Positions 1-13,117 of a DNA stretch of 64,000 nucleotides are shown piece by piece (within the stretch, counting starts at the first letter, position 1; each line of letters starts with the position of its first letter). Source of the stretch: Ridgeia piscesae (Eukaryota; Annelida; Polychaeta; Sabellida; Siboglinidae). The translations under genes and the position numbers were made by a program. Location of the stretch: contig JAODUO010000071.1 of the NCBI GenBank assembly GCA_025642075.2, positions 180,001 to 244,000 of the forward strand, written 5' to 3'. The notes below the pieces were generated by a model, which searched no databases, was not told the DNA's origin, and worked only from the letters and a program-made list of their open reading frames with translations.

Positions 1-657
1 GACCCCAATAGTTGCACCTGGTGGCCACGTTAGCACAACTATTAAAAGTAACCCCAAAAATATGATCAAATAATATAACATCACAATGTGATGCAAATTT
101 CATATCACCTCTATGTCTCTGACACAGCAAATGTGTAAATATTTGCAAAATATTAACATAAGATAAATAAATTTTGATATGCTTCTCATAGTCTGCATCA
201 AAATGGGAAAATTCTTCAAAATCTACCGTCACTCTCTGAATTAATTACACTTCTGCCATATCTAGTAACTACATGACTGGCTTTACGCAGTTATTTCCAA
301 GCAAATAAAACCACAACAATAAAATTACACTAATTGTCGGATGCTCATTTGTCAAATCAGAATCGGTTATGGTAATGGCGGCCATCTTACAGAAGTCAGA
401 ATTGATCTATTCCTCAGAAACAAACCACCACTGCAAATCATCTGATAGGGCCAGTTGACCAAACACCCTTTGGTGGTTTGTGGGAAACAGAAAGGAGAAC
501 CACATCAATAGGATAGTTAGCAGGGCGCATAATATTGATGGTCTAGGGAATACATGGGGTGTCAAATCAACCTGTGGCAGACATATTGGTTTATGGGGAG
601 AGCATTATTGTGGTCACTAACAGTTTTATATTTATTACATTTTATGGCATCTTGTGA
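1..657. other. non-coding stretch, nothing recognised
   Basis: AT-rich unique-looking sequence with no exon-like reading frame, RNA gene or repeat that I can recognise. Confidence 0.5.
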
Positions 658-1190
658 TCACTAGGCAACTGTCCACTAGGCAACTGTCCACTAGGCAACT
701 GTCCACTAGGCAACTGTCCACTGAGCAACTGTCCACTAGGCAAGTCCACTGGAAATGTCATAGGGAAACTGTCCACTGAGCAACTGTTAGGCAACTTGTC
801 CACTAGGCAACTGTCCACTAGGCAACTGTCATGGCAACTGTCCACTAGGCAACTGTCCACTAGGCAACTGTCCACTGAGCAACTGTCCACTAGGCAACTG
901 TCCACTAGGCAACTGTCCACTAGGCAACTGTCCACTGAGCAACTGTCCACTAGGCAACTGTCCACTAGGCAACTGTCCACTAGGCAACTGTCCACTGAGC
1001 AACTGTCCACTAGGCAACTGTCCACTAGGCAACTGTCCACTAGGCAACTGTCCACTGAGCAACTGTCCACTAGGCAACTGTCCACTAGGCAACTGTCCAC
1101 TAGGCAACTGTCCACTGAGCAACTGTCCACTAGGCAACTGTCCACTAGGCAACTGTCCACTAGGCAACTGTCCACTAGGCAACTGTCCTG
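658..1190. repeat. 15-bp minisatellite with 60-bp higher-order period
   Basis: The basic unit is 15 bp (AGGCAACTGTCCACT), about 35 copies. From about 841 to 1140 it is organised in perfect 60-bp blocks: three units starting AGG followed by one starting GAG. The left part (about 735-835) is disrupted by insertions and deletions. Because 15 is a multiple of 3, both strands stay open in several frames (repeating STRQL or SGQLP), so the long reading frames here are a by-product of the repeat. Confidence 0.95.
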
Positions 1191-2389
1191 CACATACATG
1201 TAAAGGGCAGGGACCTTTTACCCAACAGTCTTTTTGCCCAAAAGTATTTCTGCATGATGGGAAAGTGGACAAGTGTTTGCCAAATTGTATAAACAATGAA
1301 CATTTAAGTTGGAAACTTATTATCACACTTTCAGGATTAATACATGATGCATAAAATAGGACATTAGATCAATACAAAATAAGTTTAAAATATATTTTCA
1401 CATTTCAAGAGTTACTTGTATTTTTAAGTTACTGATTTGTTAAGACTACAAAATAAAAATGTGTAATGTTTAAACACTTTATTTATGTTATCTACAAGTA
1501 AGTATACAGCCTACTTGTTTATTCTACTGTGTTACGTAATAAAAACCAAAACAAACAGCTCTATAATTTCCTTATCCTGTTGCTGGGAGTGTCAGACAGA
1601 ACGATGACAAGTCGTCCGAGGTCACAGCGTCATAAACAGCACCCTGTTGACATATCAGTCCGAGGAATCACATGTCAACATCAGCCAGTATTGATTAGAC
1701 CACCTGGTTGGCTTTGATATGTCTCCTGTTGATTAAATCGGATTATTACCCCCTTCCTGTCATGTATAATCTTCCCAGGGTGTTGCAGTGTCGCCTGGGG
1801 AGGTATACATAGAAACAGTTATCGTTTGATGCACCTGAGGCAGTTATTACTGAATATAGGTCATTGTGTCGGATCTCTGCCCAGACTTGTACTAATCAGG
1901 GCCCAACATGTATCGGACAATAACTGAAGCATGTCCACTTTGTGAGAACAACGGTCATTTGTTTCTTACCCACATAGGTGTGCTGTTGTTTGGCTGCCCT
2001 GGTTGGTCACTTGGTCAAAGGAAAGTTATATCAGATATGGTCAAGGACTCAAGGGTCAGAACGCACCAGGTAGAGAGGTCTGGTCAACCAAATGAATAAA
2101 TTCCTCCAGTTACCATAAATTCCTTATTACTACCAAATGTTTCATTATAAGTTTGCTCTATGGCTGAATTCAGGTACCAATACTTCATTCAAACTAATTT
2201 TAATTCAAAAAGATGAAAGGAATATAACTTGATGATTTATTTCAATTTGTCTGGTTTTTCCATTTCCCTACATCTGCCATATTACATGCTATGCTACATG
2301 GTATTGACACCAGGTACAACTGACCAATGGATTTCTTCCCAAAATACAATGACAAAGGACCCACTTGTTTAACTAGTGACAAGTGGCAT
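1191..2389. other. non-coding stretch, nothing recognised
   Basis: Short reading frames only (about 60 codons), without convincing splice context or protein-like composition. No repeat family recognised. Confidence 0.5.
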
Positions 2390-2626
2390 TGATTCAGTGT
2401 CAAAGCAGTAAGTTCTTATGCACCTCTGTCTGGATCTTTGGTCTACTTAAAGCATTTTATACTTCACTCGTGGCTAGACCTATCCAGTCGAACACCATCT
2501 CAGATTCAAGAAACTATTCAGCCATACTGCAACTAATGCACAAAGGCTATTCATATACAAGTATCCACTGCTGTATTTGTTATTGACAGTCTTGCCGTTC
2601 TAACCACTTGACCACAGCTCCTCTAA
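2390..2626 (-). mobile_element. tRNA-headed SINE copy
   Basis: Read on the - strand, the element starts near 2626 with a tRNA-like head. Its A-box region (GTGGTCAAGTGGTTAG) resembles tRNA-Leu/Ser. It continues through a core shared with the other copies here: GGATACTTGTATATGAATA, TTGCAGTATGGCTGAATA, a GAGATGGTGTTCGACTG stretch and an AAATGCTTTAAGTAGA tail. The same order of blocks is seen at 35976-36258 and 50372-50625. It is diverged, so it is an old insertion. It is not a functional tRNA gene, because no cloverleaf closes. Confidence 0.75.
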
Positions 2627-3607
2627 TGAATTGTGGTAAAGAAAAGTAAAAAACCCCACTAGTAGGGGAGTGAAAGAACCACAGTACAAACTCTCAAACA
2701 CTTCAGATCATACACAGTTTACAATGTCCCTGAGATAAGGCTGTAAAAGGTAGTTACGATGGCTGCAATGAGATGATGTTGCATTGGCCAAACACCATAA
2801 AACTACTGTCACTAGATTCCCAAGTCAGTCTGCAGAATATGATTTGGTTTTCATTAAGTGAATCTAGGAGGTGGAATAATGATCGGTCCCCAGACATCTA
2901 TATCAGGAAAATGCTCACCAGAAACACAACAAATTCATCAGGAAAAGCTTGCATACACACACCTAACAAACCACCGCAACGGAATTGATTTCATGATCAA
3001 TGTTGCTGTTTGATTTTGTTAACGAATGCACCAATCAAAGTAGCACGTAACTGATCTAGACGGGGGATATCAGCAGGAAATTACATGTCTTTTCACCAGA
3101 AATTGCTACGAAATGCCCCGAACATTGGCATGTGTCATCGTTGATGTACCCAGTCGTCACCTGCTGTGTTTTCCGCAGCGAGAACACTGGCTGCTCAACA
3201 TTGTTAGTCATGGCACAGGAATATTTGTCTTCCTCTGTAAACACAAGAATCTGAGAAGATCCCATGAAAAAAGGAAGTTTCGCATCACCATGCGACGTTT
3301 ATGTTCTTTTTACACGTGTCGGTTTGTTACCGTAACATGCAGGAGAATTTGTCAGGTGAACAATTACTCCGTGTGACACAAACGGGAAAACGAGCTGATT
3401 GCACGATAAACAATGTGAGCAATTACACCAGTCAGTGTTTTGTCAAACGTAATCTTGATGCGTGAGATGTATCATTTTTCAGAACTTTGTAGGTCTGTGC
3501 AATTATCTGTCACGAGAAACCACCTGAAAAGTGTTAGCGTAAGTCAAGACGCTGACAGCTGAAGAATTGAAATTTATTGTGGACTTTACAATGCTAACAT
3601 TTTCACC

Positions 3608-3656
3608 CTAGCCCCCCTCCCCAACCCACCCCCATTCCACCCCTCCCCACCCCCAC
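3608..3656 (-). other. potential G-quadruplex (C-rich on + strand)
   Basis: At least four runs of four or more C (for example CCCCCCTCCCC, then ACCCCTCCCCACCCCC) lie within 49 bp on the + strand. The - strand could fold as a G-quadruplex and the + strand as an i-motif. This is read from composition only. Confidence 0.5.
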
Positions 3657-4264
3657 TATGCATTACATTGTATTATTGAGCATGTGTACAAGATTACACA
3701 GTGTTTTTCTGTCTATGTCCTGTTAATGGTTTCTTTCAACAGCTGGTCAGAAAATGTGCAAATACACTGCATTTAAATAGGGGATAAACCCTGTTGTATC
3801 GATCCAGGGATAAAACCATATGCAATGTTTGATCAGTATTAAGCCAACCCACACACAGGAAACACCGTACTGTGAATTGCCCTAGAGACAAATTCCCAGC
3901 AAGCTTGTCCATAGCATCCTATTCCCCAGGGAAGTCTGCCCCAGTGAACCTTACACCCTAATCCTCTTAGCAGGGAGGGGAATGCCCCTGCCCTGTGCAA
4001 CAAATGTCTCTTCAAAGGGTATCAATGGTGTGATGTCATCACAAAGACCCTCAAACTCCAGAAGATCAAGAGTATTACTGATTGTTGTTGACAGGAATAG
4101 ATAGAGTTCATTCAACACACCTGGTGTCAGAGTGACAGCTGTCAATCACCAGTCTGCTTTGCTTGGAGAAAAACCAGTATAATTATCTCACAAGTAATTA
4201 TATTGTCTGAAGTATCATTCTTGTTGGCAGCAGACACTATAACATTGGCCCTCCTATATTCAAA

Positions 4265-4735
4265 GGAGTTATTCCTTTAAGTATTGTTTGGTTTAAGTGT
4301 AAGGTTAGATATTTTAAACAGATCAGTCTTGCAGCATAAAAATGTTTGAGAAAAAAACAGAACACACTATGCAATGCAAAAAATAAATACTTTCACCCAT
4401 GTGCAAAAGTATTTAAATTTTTTGCACTTCTGTATTTTAATTTTTTTGCACCTTACATTACAGTCTTGTAACTTTAAGGGTTTTTAATTAGTCAGTCTTG
4501 CACAACAATGTTTCACCAAAATTACACAGGTGCTGATAGATTCAATGGGGTTAACCCTTCAAGTACCACTTTGGTTTGAAGGATAACTTTAGAGATTTTT
4601 AATAGATCCATCTTTGCAGCGTAACAATGCTTGATAAAAATAAAATAAAATATTATTTTGAAAAGGCAACAAACAAAACTCAATACTTTCATCCATGTAT
4701 GAAAGTATTTTGACATTTTGCACCTGTGAAATGTG
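4265..4735. repeat. diverged local tandem duplication, offset about 285 bp
   Basis: The order of short blocks recurs: 'AAGTA..TTTGGTTTAAGTGTAAGG..GATATTTTAAACAGATC..CTTGCAGC' near 4275 matches 'AAGTACCACTTTGGTTTGAAGGATAA..GATTTTTAATAGATC..TTTGCAGC' near 4557. Likewise 'TACTTTCACCCATGTGC' at about 4388 matches 'TACTTTCATCCATGTAT' at about 4685. A partial third copy lies between them (4465-4520, AACTTTAAGGGTTTTTAATTAG). It looks like an old, decayed tandem. Confidence 0.6.
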
Positions 4736-7371
4736 CCTTAAAGTCTGTACGACCTGTTAGTACATTTTGTCATAAACATGCGCATATGGACCTTACATTA
4801 GGGAGCACACAATGTGACTCAGCAGTATTTGGGGCGTCCCACATTGTGAAGACCCTTTTTATGACTTCTCCATCACCAACAGTACATCCGCCTCTTCCAG
4901 TAAACATCTGCAGCATCCAGGACGTCAAAACAACCCTAGAGAGACAGTCTTAACACAGCAGTCTCTGTCCATGCCATCTTCACAGCTGACATCACATTGA
5001 CTCGCACTGAATACCAATTTATTTTACCTACAAATAGTTATCGTTGTTAGATGATTTTGGTTAAAATAATTCTCTTACATTCATAATTATGTTTGTGAAT
5101 GCCCAGTGCTTGTGCACGTTTTCTAATTGTTGTTCTGGTAGATTAGTGTTCTATATACCGGTGGTCCTGTGCAGATAACACCAGGTACCAACCAGCATGA
5201 CAGCACAACACAAGACCAACCATCAACTGCAACATGGCAGCAAATGAACATAATGTGGATAAACTCATATTTTTGTTGGACTCAGACTTTGTGTGTATTT
5301 TCAGGTTTTTTGGTAACTCTGTATCAATATTATTAATCTTCCTATTCGACATTATTTTACGAGACAAGCTGACTTAGAACCTGCGTTTAATTCAACGTTA
5401 AACCAGGGTCCATTCTTGCACATTTCTGAATAAACCATACTATTAAAACAATCAAGTAAGCAAAATTCTGTGCTTTTTTGCACAATAATAACGCATCAAG
5501 TGTTTTGTTATTTTGTACCTACTAACCTTATGATAATGTTAGTGGACAAGCTTCTATAGCAAAGTAAATGTATTTTTATGCTGAATTAATGTTTCACATA
5601 ACTCGAACTGTTTCGCCATAATGACATTTAGATATGAACAAACCTGACAGTAAAAGACAAAATGTATACATTATGTTAATGAAATTAAACTGTTGTTAAA
5701 TCAGCAACATTGTAACCAACAAAATTGTTCATACCTTGGACAATGTAGCCAAAATTTTGCAGAGTTGATAAATGTTTGGCAAATTATGTTATTGTCCATG
5801 ATAAATAAATCACCTGTGAATGGATGCAGAAAATAATGTTGATAAATTTGACACAGCAGGATCAGTTTCATGTAGCACCTTTGGGATGGTCATTTATTAT
5901 GGCTCATGTCAGAAAAATTTATGTAATATGAGCTGTGTGCATTTAATCATACTAGCGTATAAAGCATTTTAGTTATAGTACTACAAGTATGTGTCAAAAT
6001 GAAGTAAATGTTGCATGTATAAATGTACGTACTTCATCAGCTTATGTATAAAACTTGTACTGATTTTAATATTTGTTTAGATAAATTCCCATGACCCACT
6101 AGATCCTACATAAAAACCCAAATTTTACATAGCGCACAAACTGTCTAACCCTCTGTACTGCATACGCATGCATATACACTGTTGCTGCACAAGTCTGGAC
6201 TTGTTACAATCCAAGGCCATAAACCCTAATTATAAGCCTCACACCACTTCAGCCACATCCTAATCACCACATCTGACGACCTGTGAACAGAGGCACAGAT
6301 GTTGGTCACTGTCATTGTCTGTCAGTGTCTCTTTGACAATCTCACACCAGGTGTAACAGTCTCTGCACTGGCTGATCCTGGCTCAAATTTCTCCTGAACA
6401 AACTATATCCCATTGTCCCGAGGGATATGGTCCAAACAATGGAGGCTGAGTCCCATATGAACACTGTCTGTCTGTGTCACAGGTGTATCACAGACACATG
6501 AGACACCTGTACAGGTGAGTTATCTGATGACACATCGAAAACAACCACCATGCGGGAATTACCAACTGTGCATACTGGCTCCGATTATGACAATCACTGT
6601 GGATCATTAACCAAAATAATGACACTGTTAATTAATCACACGCTATCTTGCGGAATTTTTTTTTAAAATCATAGTTTCCACAGACTGAGTAAAACTTGTC
6701 ACATTCTATCACATTTACAGATGAATTTTACAGTTTGCAGCTTTGGTTTGGTTATCAGTGATTGTTAGTCAAGATAGTATGACTTCATGCTGAATAAGTT
6801 TGCAGCACATTTGAAAGTGTGTCATGAGGTAATTATATGTCATTTTAGGCAGAACCTACATGAGTTGGCTGACGATTGTCTTAGTCCTATCATGAATTCC
6901 TTTCTTTGTCTTCATTGCTGTCTTCTGCATGTGTTATCTGTGTTCCGCTGTCTGCCATCTATTGTCTATTGTCTGCTACAAGTATTTATAGTTTCACACA
7001 CAGTTTGTTCTCATTTGCTGTCCACATCACGGTCAAATTGCATGTCTTTGGTAGTATCATTACCTTCCTATACCGTCTGGTCTCGTATCCTATATCCGGT
7101 GCCATCCAACTGGTGGCATGGTACTGGCTACTGTGCCTAAACTTGGGTAACTTAATTGACCCTACATTGCCCATGTTTTTTGGAAGAGACAGTTACTCCT
7201 ATCTGGTGTCTTCACAAAAATCACACGCAGGGAAATTGAACAACCCATCACTGACTTCCTGGGTGATGGTCTCAGTCTCAAAAACTCATACCCTAGAATC
7301 CTCAACATTGTACTCGGGAATATGAAGGAATGTCAAATCTCTTAAGGAAAATTCATCCTTAAGTAAAATTT

Positions 7372-7555
7372 AATACGCAAACATCCATTGCCTTATTACT
7401 GAGGACATTATTTCCATGACACACCAGTGACAACGTCCCGCTGGTGCATCATAGCGTTGAGTTTTCAGGGATTCACAATCACGGTTAAGGATCAAAATCG
7501 ATTTTACTCCCAAGTGTCAAATTGGGCTCTTAGCCAACGTCAGTGAAATGGACGC
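7372..7555 (+). repeat. dispersed repeat family B, copy 1
   Basis: The block CATTGCCTTATTACTGAGGA..TATTTCCATGACACACCAG, followed by GGATCAAAATCGATTTTA..CAAATTGGGCTCTTAGCC..GTCAGTGAAATGG, has counterparts in the same order at 25935-26062 and 36940-37125, and on the - strand near 19425-19540. No coding capacity is seen. It could be a non-autonomous element, but its termini are not defined. Confidence 0.6.
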
Positions 7556-7904
7556 GTGAGAACTTACCCACAAATCCTGACAGACGTACTTAGTAATGTG
7601 ACATTGGTTTATCACAACTGAGACGGTGAAACTTTGCTCTTGTGGCACTTTTAAACTGTCTGCTGGTGGCAAGTTGCACCCAATCAGCCAGCAGACCACT
7701 GGTACAGGGTACTTACTGAGACGTACTGTGGTTAAACACGGCTACACTCTTGTACAATACACGGCCAATCAGCCAGTTATTGCTGATTAACACAAGTGAC
7801 TAACTACCCAAGGGGTAATCTCAAAACGTTTCCTATGTCAAAAACGAAAACAGTGGTTCAAACCGTGGCTGATATCAAAATGAATGTGATATACCACACT
7901 GGTC

Positions 7905-9805
7905 GCATTAAGAAGGTTGTTACAGTATAACACAGTAGCATCGTGTTCTTATCATCATAAATGTGCAAACAAGACTGGTTATGTTAACAAGGTTCTCACA
8001 GTACAACACTTGTGTGCTTATCATAACTGTGCCAGACTGGTCATATTTATGAGGTTTTTGCATTGTCAAACTGTTGCATTCATTCGTAATCATAACTTCA
8101 TCAGGCTGGTTGCACTGGTGAGGTTGTCACAGCATGAAACTGTTTCATTGCTTGCTCACATAACCTTACCACACTGGTCATATCAACAAGGTTGTCACAG
8201 CATGAAACTGTTGCATTGCTTGCTCACATAACCTTACCACACTGGTCATATCAACAAGGTTGTCACAACATGAAACTGTTGCATTGCTTGCTCACATAAC
8301 CTTACCACACTGGTCATATCAACAAGGTTGTCACAACATAAAACTGTTGCATTGCTTGCTCACATAACCTTACCACACTGGTCATATCAACAAGGTTGTC
8401 ACAACATAAAACTGTTGCATTGCTTGCTCACATAACCTTACCACACTGGTCATATCAACAAGGTTGTCACAACATGAAACTGTTGCATTGCTTGCTCACA
8501 TAACCTTACCACACTGGTCATATCAACAAGGCTGTCACAGCATGAAACTGTTGCATTGCTTGCTCACATAACCTTACCACACTGGTCATATCAACAAGGT
8601 TGTCACAGCATGAAACTGTTCATTGCTTGTCACAAACCTTACCACACTGGTCATATCAACAAGGTTGTCACAGCATGAAACTGTTGCATTGCTTGCTCAC
8701 ATAACCTTACCACACTGGTCATATCAACAAGGTTGTCACAGCATGAAACTGTTTCATTGCTTGCTCACACAACCTTACCACACTGGTCATATCAACAAGG
8801 TTGTCACAGCATGAAACTGTTCATTGCTTGCTCACATAACCTTACCACACTGGTCATATCAACAAGGTTGTCACAGCATGAAACTGTTGCATTGCTTGCT
8901 CACATAACCTTACCACACTGGTCATATCAACAAGGTTGTCACAGCATGAAACTGTTGCATTGCTTGCTCACACAACCTTACCACACTGGTCATATCAACA
9001 AGGTTGTCACAGCATGAAACTGTTTCATTGCTTGCTCACAAACCTTACCACACTGGTCATATCAACAAGGTTGTCACAGATGAAACTGTTGCATTGCTTG
9101 CTCACATAACCTTACCACACTGGTCATATCAACAAGGTTGTCACAGCATGAAACTGTTGCATTGCTTGCTCACATAACCTTACCACACTGGTCATATCAA
9201 CAAGGTTGTCACAGCATGAAACTGTTGCATTGCTTGCTCACATAACCTTACCACACTGGTCATATCAACAAGGTTGTCACAGCATGAAACTGTTGCATTG
9301 CTTGCTCACATAACCTTACCACACTGGTCATATCAACAAGGTTGTCACAACATGAAACTGTCTCATTGCTTGCTCACATAACCTTACCACACTGGTCATA
9401 TCAACAAGGTTATCACAACATGAAACTGTTGCATTGCTTGCTCACATAACCTTACCACACTGGTCATATCAACAAGGTTGTCACAACATGAAACTGTTGC
9501 ATTGCTTGTTCACACAACCTTACCACACTGGTCATATCAACAAGGTTGTCACAGCATGAAACTGTCTCATTGCTTGCTCACATAACCTTACCACACTGGT
9601 CATATCAACAAGGTTGTCACAGCATGAAACTGTTGCATTGCTTGCTCACATAACCTTACCACAGTGGTCATATCAACAAGGTAGTCACAGCATGAAACTG
9701 TTGCATTGCTTACTCACATAACCTTACCACAGTGGTCATATCAGCAAGGTTGTCACAGCATGAAACTGTTTCATTGCTTGCTCACATAACCTTACCACAC
9801 TTAGT
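7905..9805. repeat. 68-bp minisatellite, about 24 good copies
   Basis: The period is 68 bp; GCTCACATAACCTTACCACA, for instance, recurs every 68 bp from 8154. Copies are 90-100% alike except for three or four decayed ones at the left edge (7905-8100). Small deletions (loss of GC in TTGCATTG, loss of TC in CTCACA) make some copies 65-67 bp. The right edge (9660-9805) also gathers substitutions, such as CAGTGGTC for CACTGGTC. Short frames inside it are repeat artefacts. Confidence 0.95.
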
Positions 9806-10336
9806 CAGTGAATTACTAGACACTCCCTTAATGTGCCTGCTTGTGTGCTGATGTGTTTCTGAAATTGTTTTTTTTTTCTACCCCCCTGTGATGTATTCCA
9901 GTAGACGGTTTCCATACACACCAAATACTTTAGAAACTGTGGGGACCTATAATGGAATATTTATATCAGCCATTTCACGAAGTACACCCGTAAAAAGGCT
10001 CCGTTGCAAAGATTACCGAGAATAATAGTTCTCTATAAACATTGATCCCACATTTGCAAGCCAATGGAGACTTCTGATGTTGAATTAAAAATTTGTTGGT
10101 TTTTGTTTGGCACAGTCTGAGATGAGGGTATTTACCTCCATTTTGGTATGTTGTGCCCCTCCATTTTTTAAGCAAAAGCTAGTCTTCAATAGCAGCCAGG
10201 GAATGGATAAATTCACCCTACGCCAAACATTTCCCATGTCTAAATTTCTGTGATTGTAGTCTGCAGTTCTATGTGATATATTCACATGTATTGAGTATGA
10301 CCATAAGGTACTTTTTTCTTTCAATGAATAGTGATA
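9806..10336. other. non-coding stretch, nothing recognised
   Basis: AT-rich sequence between the 68-bp array and a hairpin. No gene, RNA or repeat recognised. Confidence 0.5.
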
Positions 10337-10401
10337 CTGCATCTCACAGCCGTCTTCAGTGGACTTCTTCAGAGTCCACTGAAGAAGTCTGTGAGATGCA
10401 G
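10337..10401. repeat. long perfect-loop hairpin (29-bp arms)
   Basis: The arms at 10337-10365 and 10373-10401 are reverse complements over 29 bases, with one 3-base mismatched block (CCG against ACT), and flank a 7-base loop. The outer arm reads CTGCATCTCACAG and the inner arm TCTTCAGTGGACT. No coding role is seen. It may be the remnant of a foldback element or a structured RNA. Confidence 0.85.
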
Positions 10402-10469
10402 CCAAAATACATGGAAAAAATAAAATATAAATTGAGAGGTTCTGGAGGTGACGAATGGCCATAATGTAG

Positions 10470-10742
10470 TGTGTGTGTGGTGTGTGTGTGTGTGTGTGCG
10501 TGTGTGTGTGTGTGTGTGTGTGGTCGTGCGTGCGTGCGTGCGTGCGTGCACATGCATGGGTGTGTGTGCATGTGCATCCATTTGGCATGTATGCATGTAT
10601 AATGGTGCTTGTACGTGTCTGTGTCTGTGTGTCTGTGTGTCTGTGTGTCTGTGTGTCTGTGTGTCTGTGTCATGTCATGTTCTGTATGTTCATGTTATGA
10701 TATTATTATATATATATATATATATATTATATTATATATCCC

Positions 10743-10795
<53 letters not shown>

Positions 10796-10796
10796 A
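10470..10796. repeat. compound microsatellite (TG, CGTG, TGTC, TA, CA)
   Basis: In order: (TG)n from 10470, (GCGT)n around 10526-10550, (TGTGTC)n at 10618-10669, (TA)n at about 10706-10780, then (CA)n to 10796. The open frames on both strands here are low-complexity artefacts. Confidence 0.95.
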
Positions 10797-12477
10797 ATAA
10801 ATTACCGCCTATAGTCGTCAACCTGGTGATATTTTTAGTTACCTTGACATATACAGTATATTTCAAGCAGCTGCTAAAACAAATATTCTGACAGGTCCAT
10901 CTGTCAAGTGTTGACCATCAGTAGAGATAGACTGGACGGTGGGACCACACAGGAAGAGCCTAATGGCTTTCATTTGTCTATCAACAAAACAGCTGTACAC
11001 AAAAGTAGATGTTACTTTGACCAGACAACCCAGCAGATATGTTCCCAGAAATGCGATGGAGAGGGGTTAATGTATTTTGGTACTTCTCTGACAAACTCTT
11101 GCTTGATTGGCTACATTAATTGTTTTCTCCAAAAATCATCTTTGCAAAACAAGATGAAATGTTCCACTACCTAGAAAAGTGATTGCTCTTATTTTAACAA
11201 TATTTCCACCAACTGAACTGGTTAAAGGTGTCCACTTAAGCTAGGTGTAATATTTCACCACTGATATTTACCCAGGTAAACCTTCTTTGACTCATTTATA
11301 AGTAAACAGTTAGCAAATGCAGTATTTTGTTGTAGTCTTAAAAATGCAAATGAGGGAAATTATGCCATTTATTAACATAAACTACATCTTACACTTGAAC
11401 GTGGATACAAGGTACAAATTACATAAATCTAACGCTGAAAAACATCTAACACAATACACGCAACACTGTCTCGTATTGACAATGATGTCACGATGACACA
11501 GACACTGACATTGACACTGACCTTGTTGACGTTTGCTCCCTCTGTCTAGTGTGACACTTCGGGCAGAGAATAAATCCAACGACCCTGAAACAAAATCACC
11601 ATCCTGTAAGAACTAAAGTTGACAGGTGCAAATTTACACAATTTCTTTCATGTATTTGTGCATACACATCATGTCTATAAATAGAACACACCAGTAGTGT
11701 GTAGGGGAAAGATTAATTATCTAACTCTGTGGTACACATAAGATAAAGTACACAAGAAAATATCCTCAACTGAAGAAAATAACATCAAACAAACATTGAA
11801 AATCCCACTAATGATATTATTATTCCAATTGATGTAGACGTTCTTTCAATACCTGTACATAGATGTCTTTCGTTACCTGTAGTTTTCAGGTGAACATTGT
11901 CAAAATGAGAAAAACGTGTGGGAAGGTGACAAAAATGGCTGAATACTTCCTAGCATCTGGTGAAAAATAAGTGTTTCAGCATATAAACACAAGACCACAT
12001 ATAATGAATGAAAACACCTTTTGCACAGTTGTCTATCTGTAAGGTCACTGAGTGTGTAGCAAGCACTGGATGGCAAGTTGAACTACAACGACCAGATTGG
12101 AGAAAAAACATAATCCAGCCTGTTGACCCATTTATAAAATTAAAACACTCGCTCGATAACCACGGTTAGACCACCAGCGGAAAAACATGCAAACGAGAAG
12201 GTAAATGGCAGAGACCAACTGTGACATGAACTTGCCTGTTGTAATCACATTTACAGGTAAACAGAATGTCATCATATGTATGATGACGGGCTATTTTCTA
12301 AGTCGACAACTAAATATAGTGGTGGCCATTAAAGATACGATGACAGATGTCCACTCCTTATTTCTATAATTTATTTATATCTATTGATATGATCAGCCTA
12401 CTAGAATAATAAAGCGATGGTATACAGGACATCTGGCAAATTATGCTAAATACACTCAAAGCAATTAGAACTTTGAA
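10797..12477. other. non-coding stretch, nothing recognised
   Basis: Frames are short (up to 88 codons at 10908-11174, +) and not protein-like. No RNA or transposon signature recognised. Confidence 0.5.
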
Positions 12478-12611
12478 CTTTTAACTCACATTTAACTCAC
12501 GTTTAACTCATGTTTAACTCACATTTAACTCATGTTTAACTCATGTTTAACTCACGTTTAACTCATGTTTAACTCACGTTTAACTCATGTTTAACTCACG
12601 TTTAACTCATG
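12478..12611. repeat. 11-bp minisatellite
   Basis: About twelve copies of TTTAACTCAYR, where the last positions alternate CG, TG and CA. Irregular mixing of the variants suggests repeated unequal exchange. Confidence 0.95.
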
Positions 12612-13117
12612 ATCCTTGGCACTACTGATTATGACAGCACATCTTCTCCAAACCATACAAGATATCATTATTATACCTGACCTCCAAAGTGAGCATAGTC
12701 ACAGCATACCATATATTTTCAACACGACTGTTACAGTATCACTGTTACAACCTTGAAAGCCTACTCAGAGTGACAGACCCAGTCATTGTGGACTAAAGTG
12801 TACATGCCAGTTAGGTGCATTATGGCCAGGGAAAACCGAAAATGTCATTACACAGAAAGTGAAGAAATCGCTATGGAAGTAGACCGTATGGGAGGTGAAA
12901 CTGTGGTTAATATTGATGTTGATGTTCCAGCTGCTGTCCATATCCAACACACCTGTAAAACAACACTAATGGCGTCATGAACCCATGAGAGAGTTCTGCG
13001 TCACATCGCCAATTTTGGTCTACTTGTAGAAAAAAAACTGTGCCATTACTAACAGTAATAGACAGTCCTATCCCCTAAATAGCTGTAGTCTAAAAGCATT
13101 GATGAATGTGCACGCTG

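Larger units (their letters stand above)
2627..7371. other. long non-coding stretch with a C-rich tract and a decayed local duplication
   Basis: No gene recognised. Two structures are listed separately: a C-rich tract at 3608-3656 and diverged local repeats at 4265-4735. A 139-codon frame at 6906-7325 (+) is hydrophobic but has no family resemblance and no supporting splice context. Confidence 0.5.

Noticed and set aside
642..1326. Frames of 135-185 codons on both strands
   Set aside because: The 15-bp unit is a multiple of three, so the frames stay open by periodicity alone.
6906..7325. 139-codon hydrophobic frame (+)
   Set aside because: No family resemblance, no clear exon borders, and alternative frames are equally open; likely chance in T-rich sequence.
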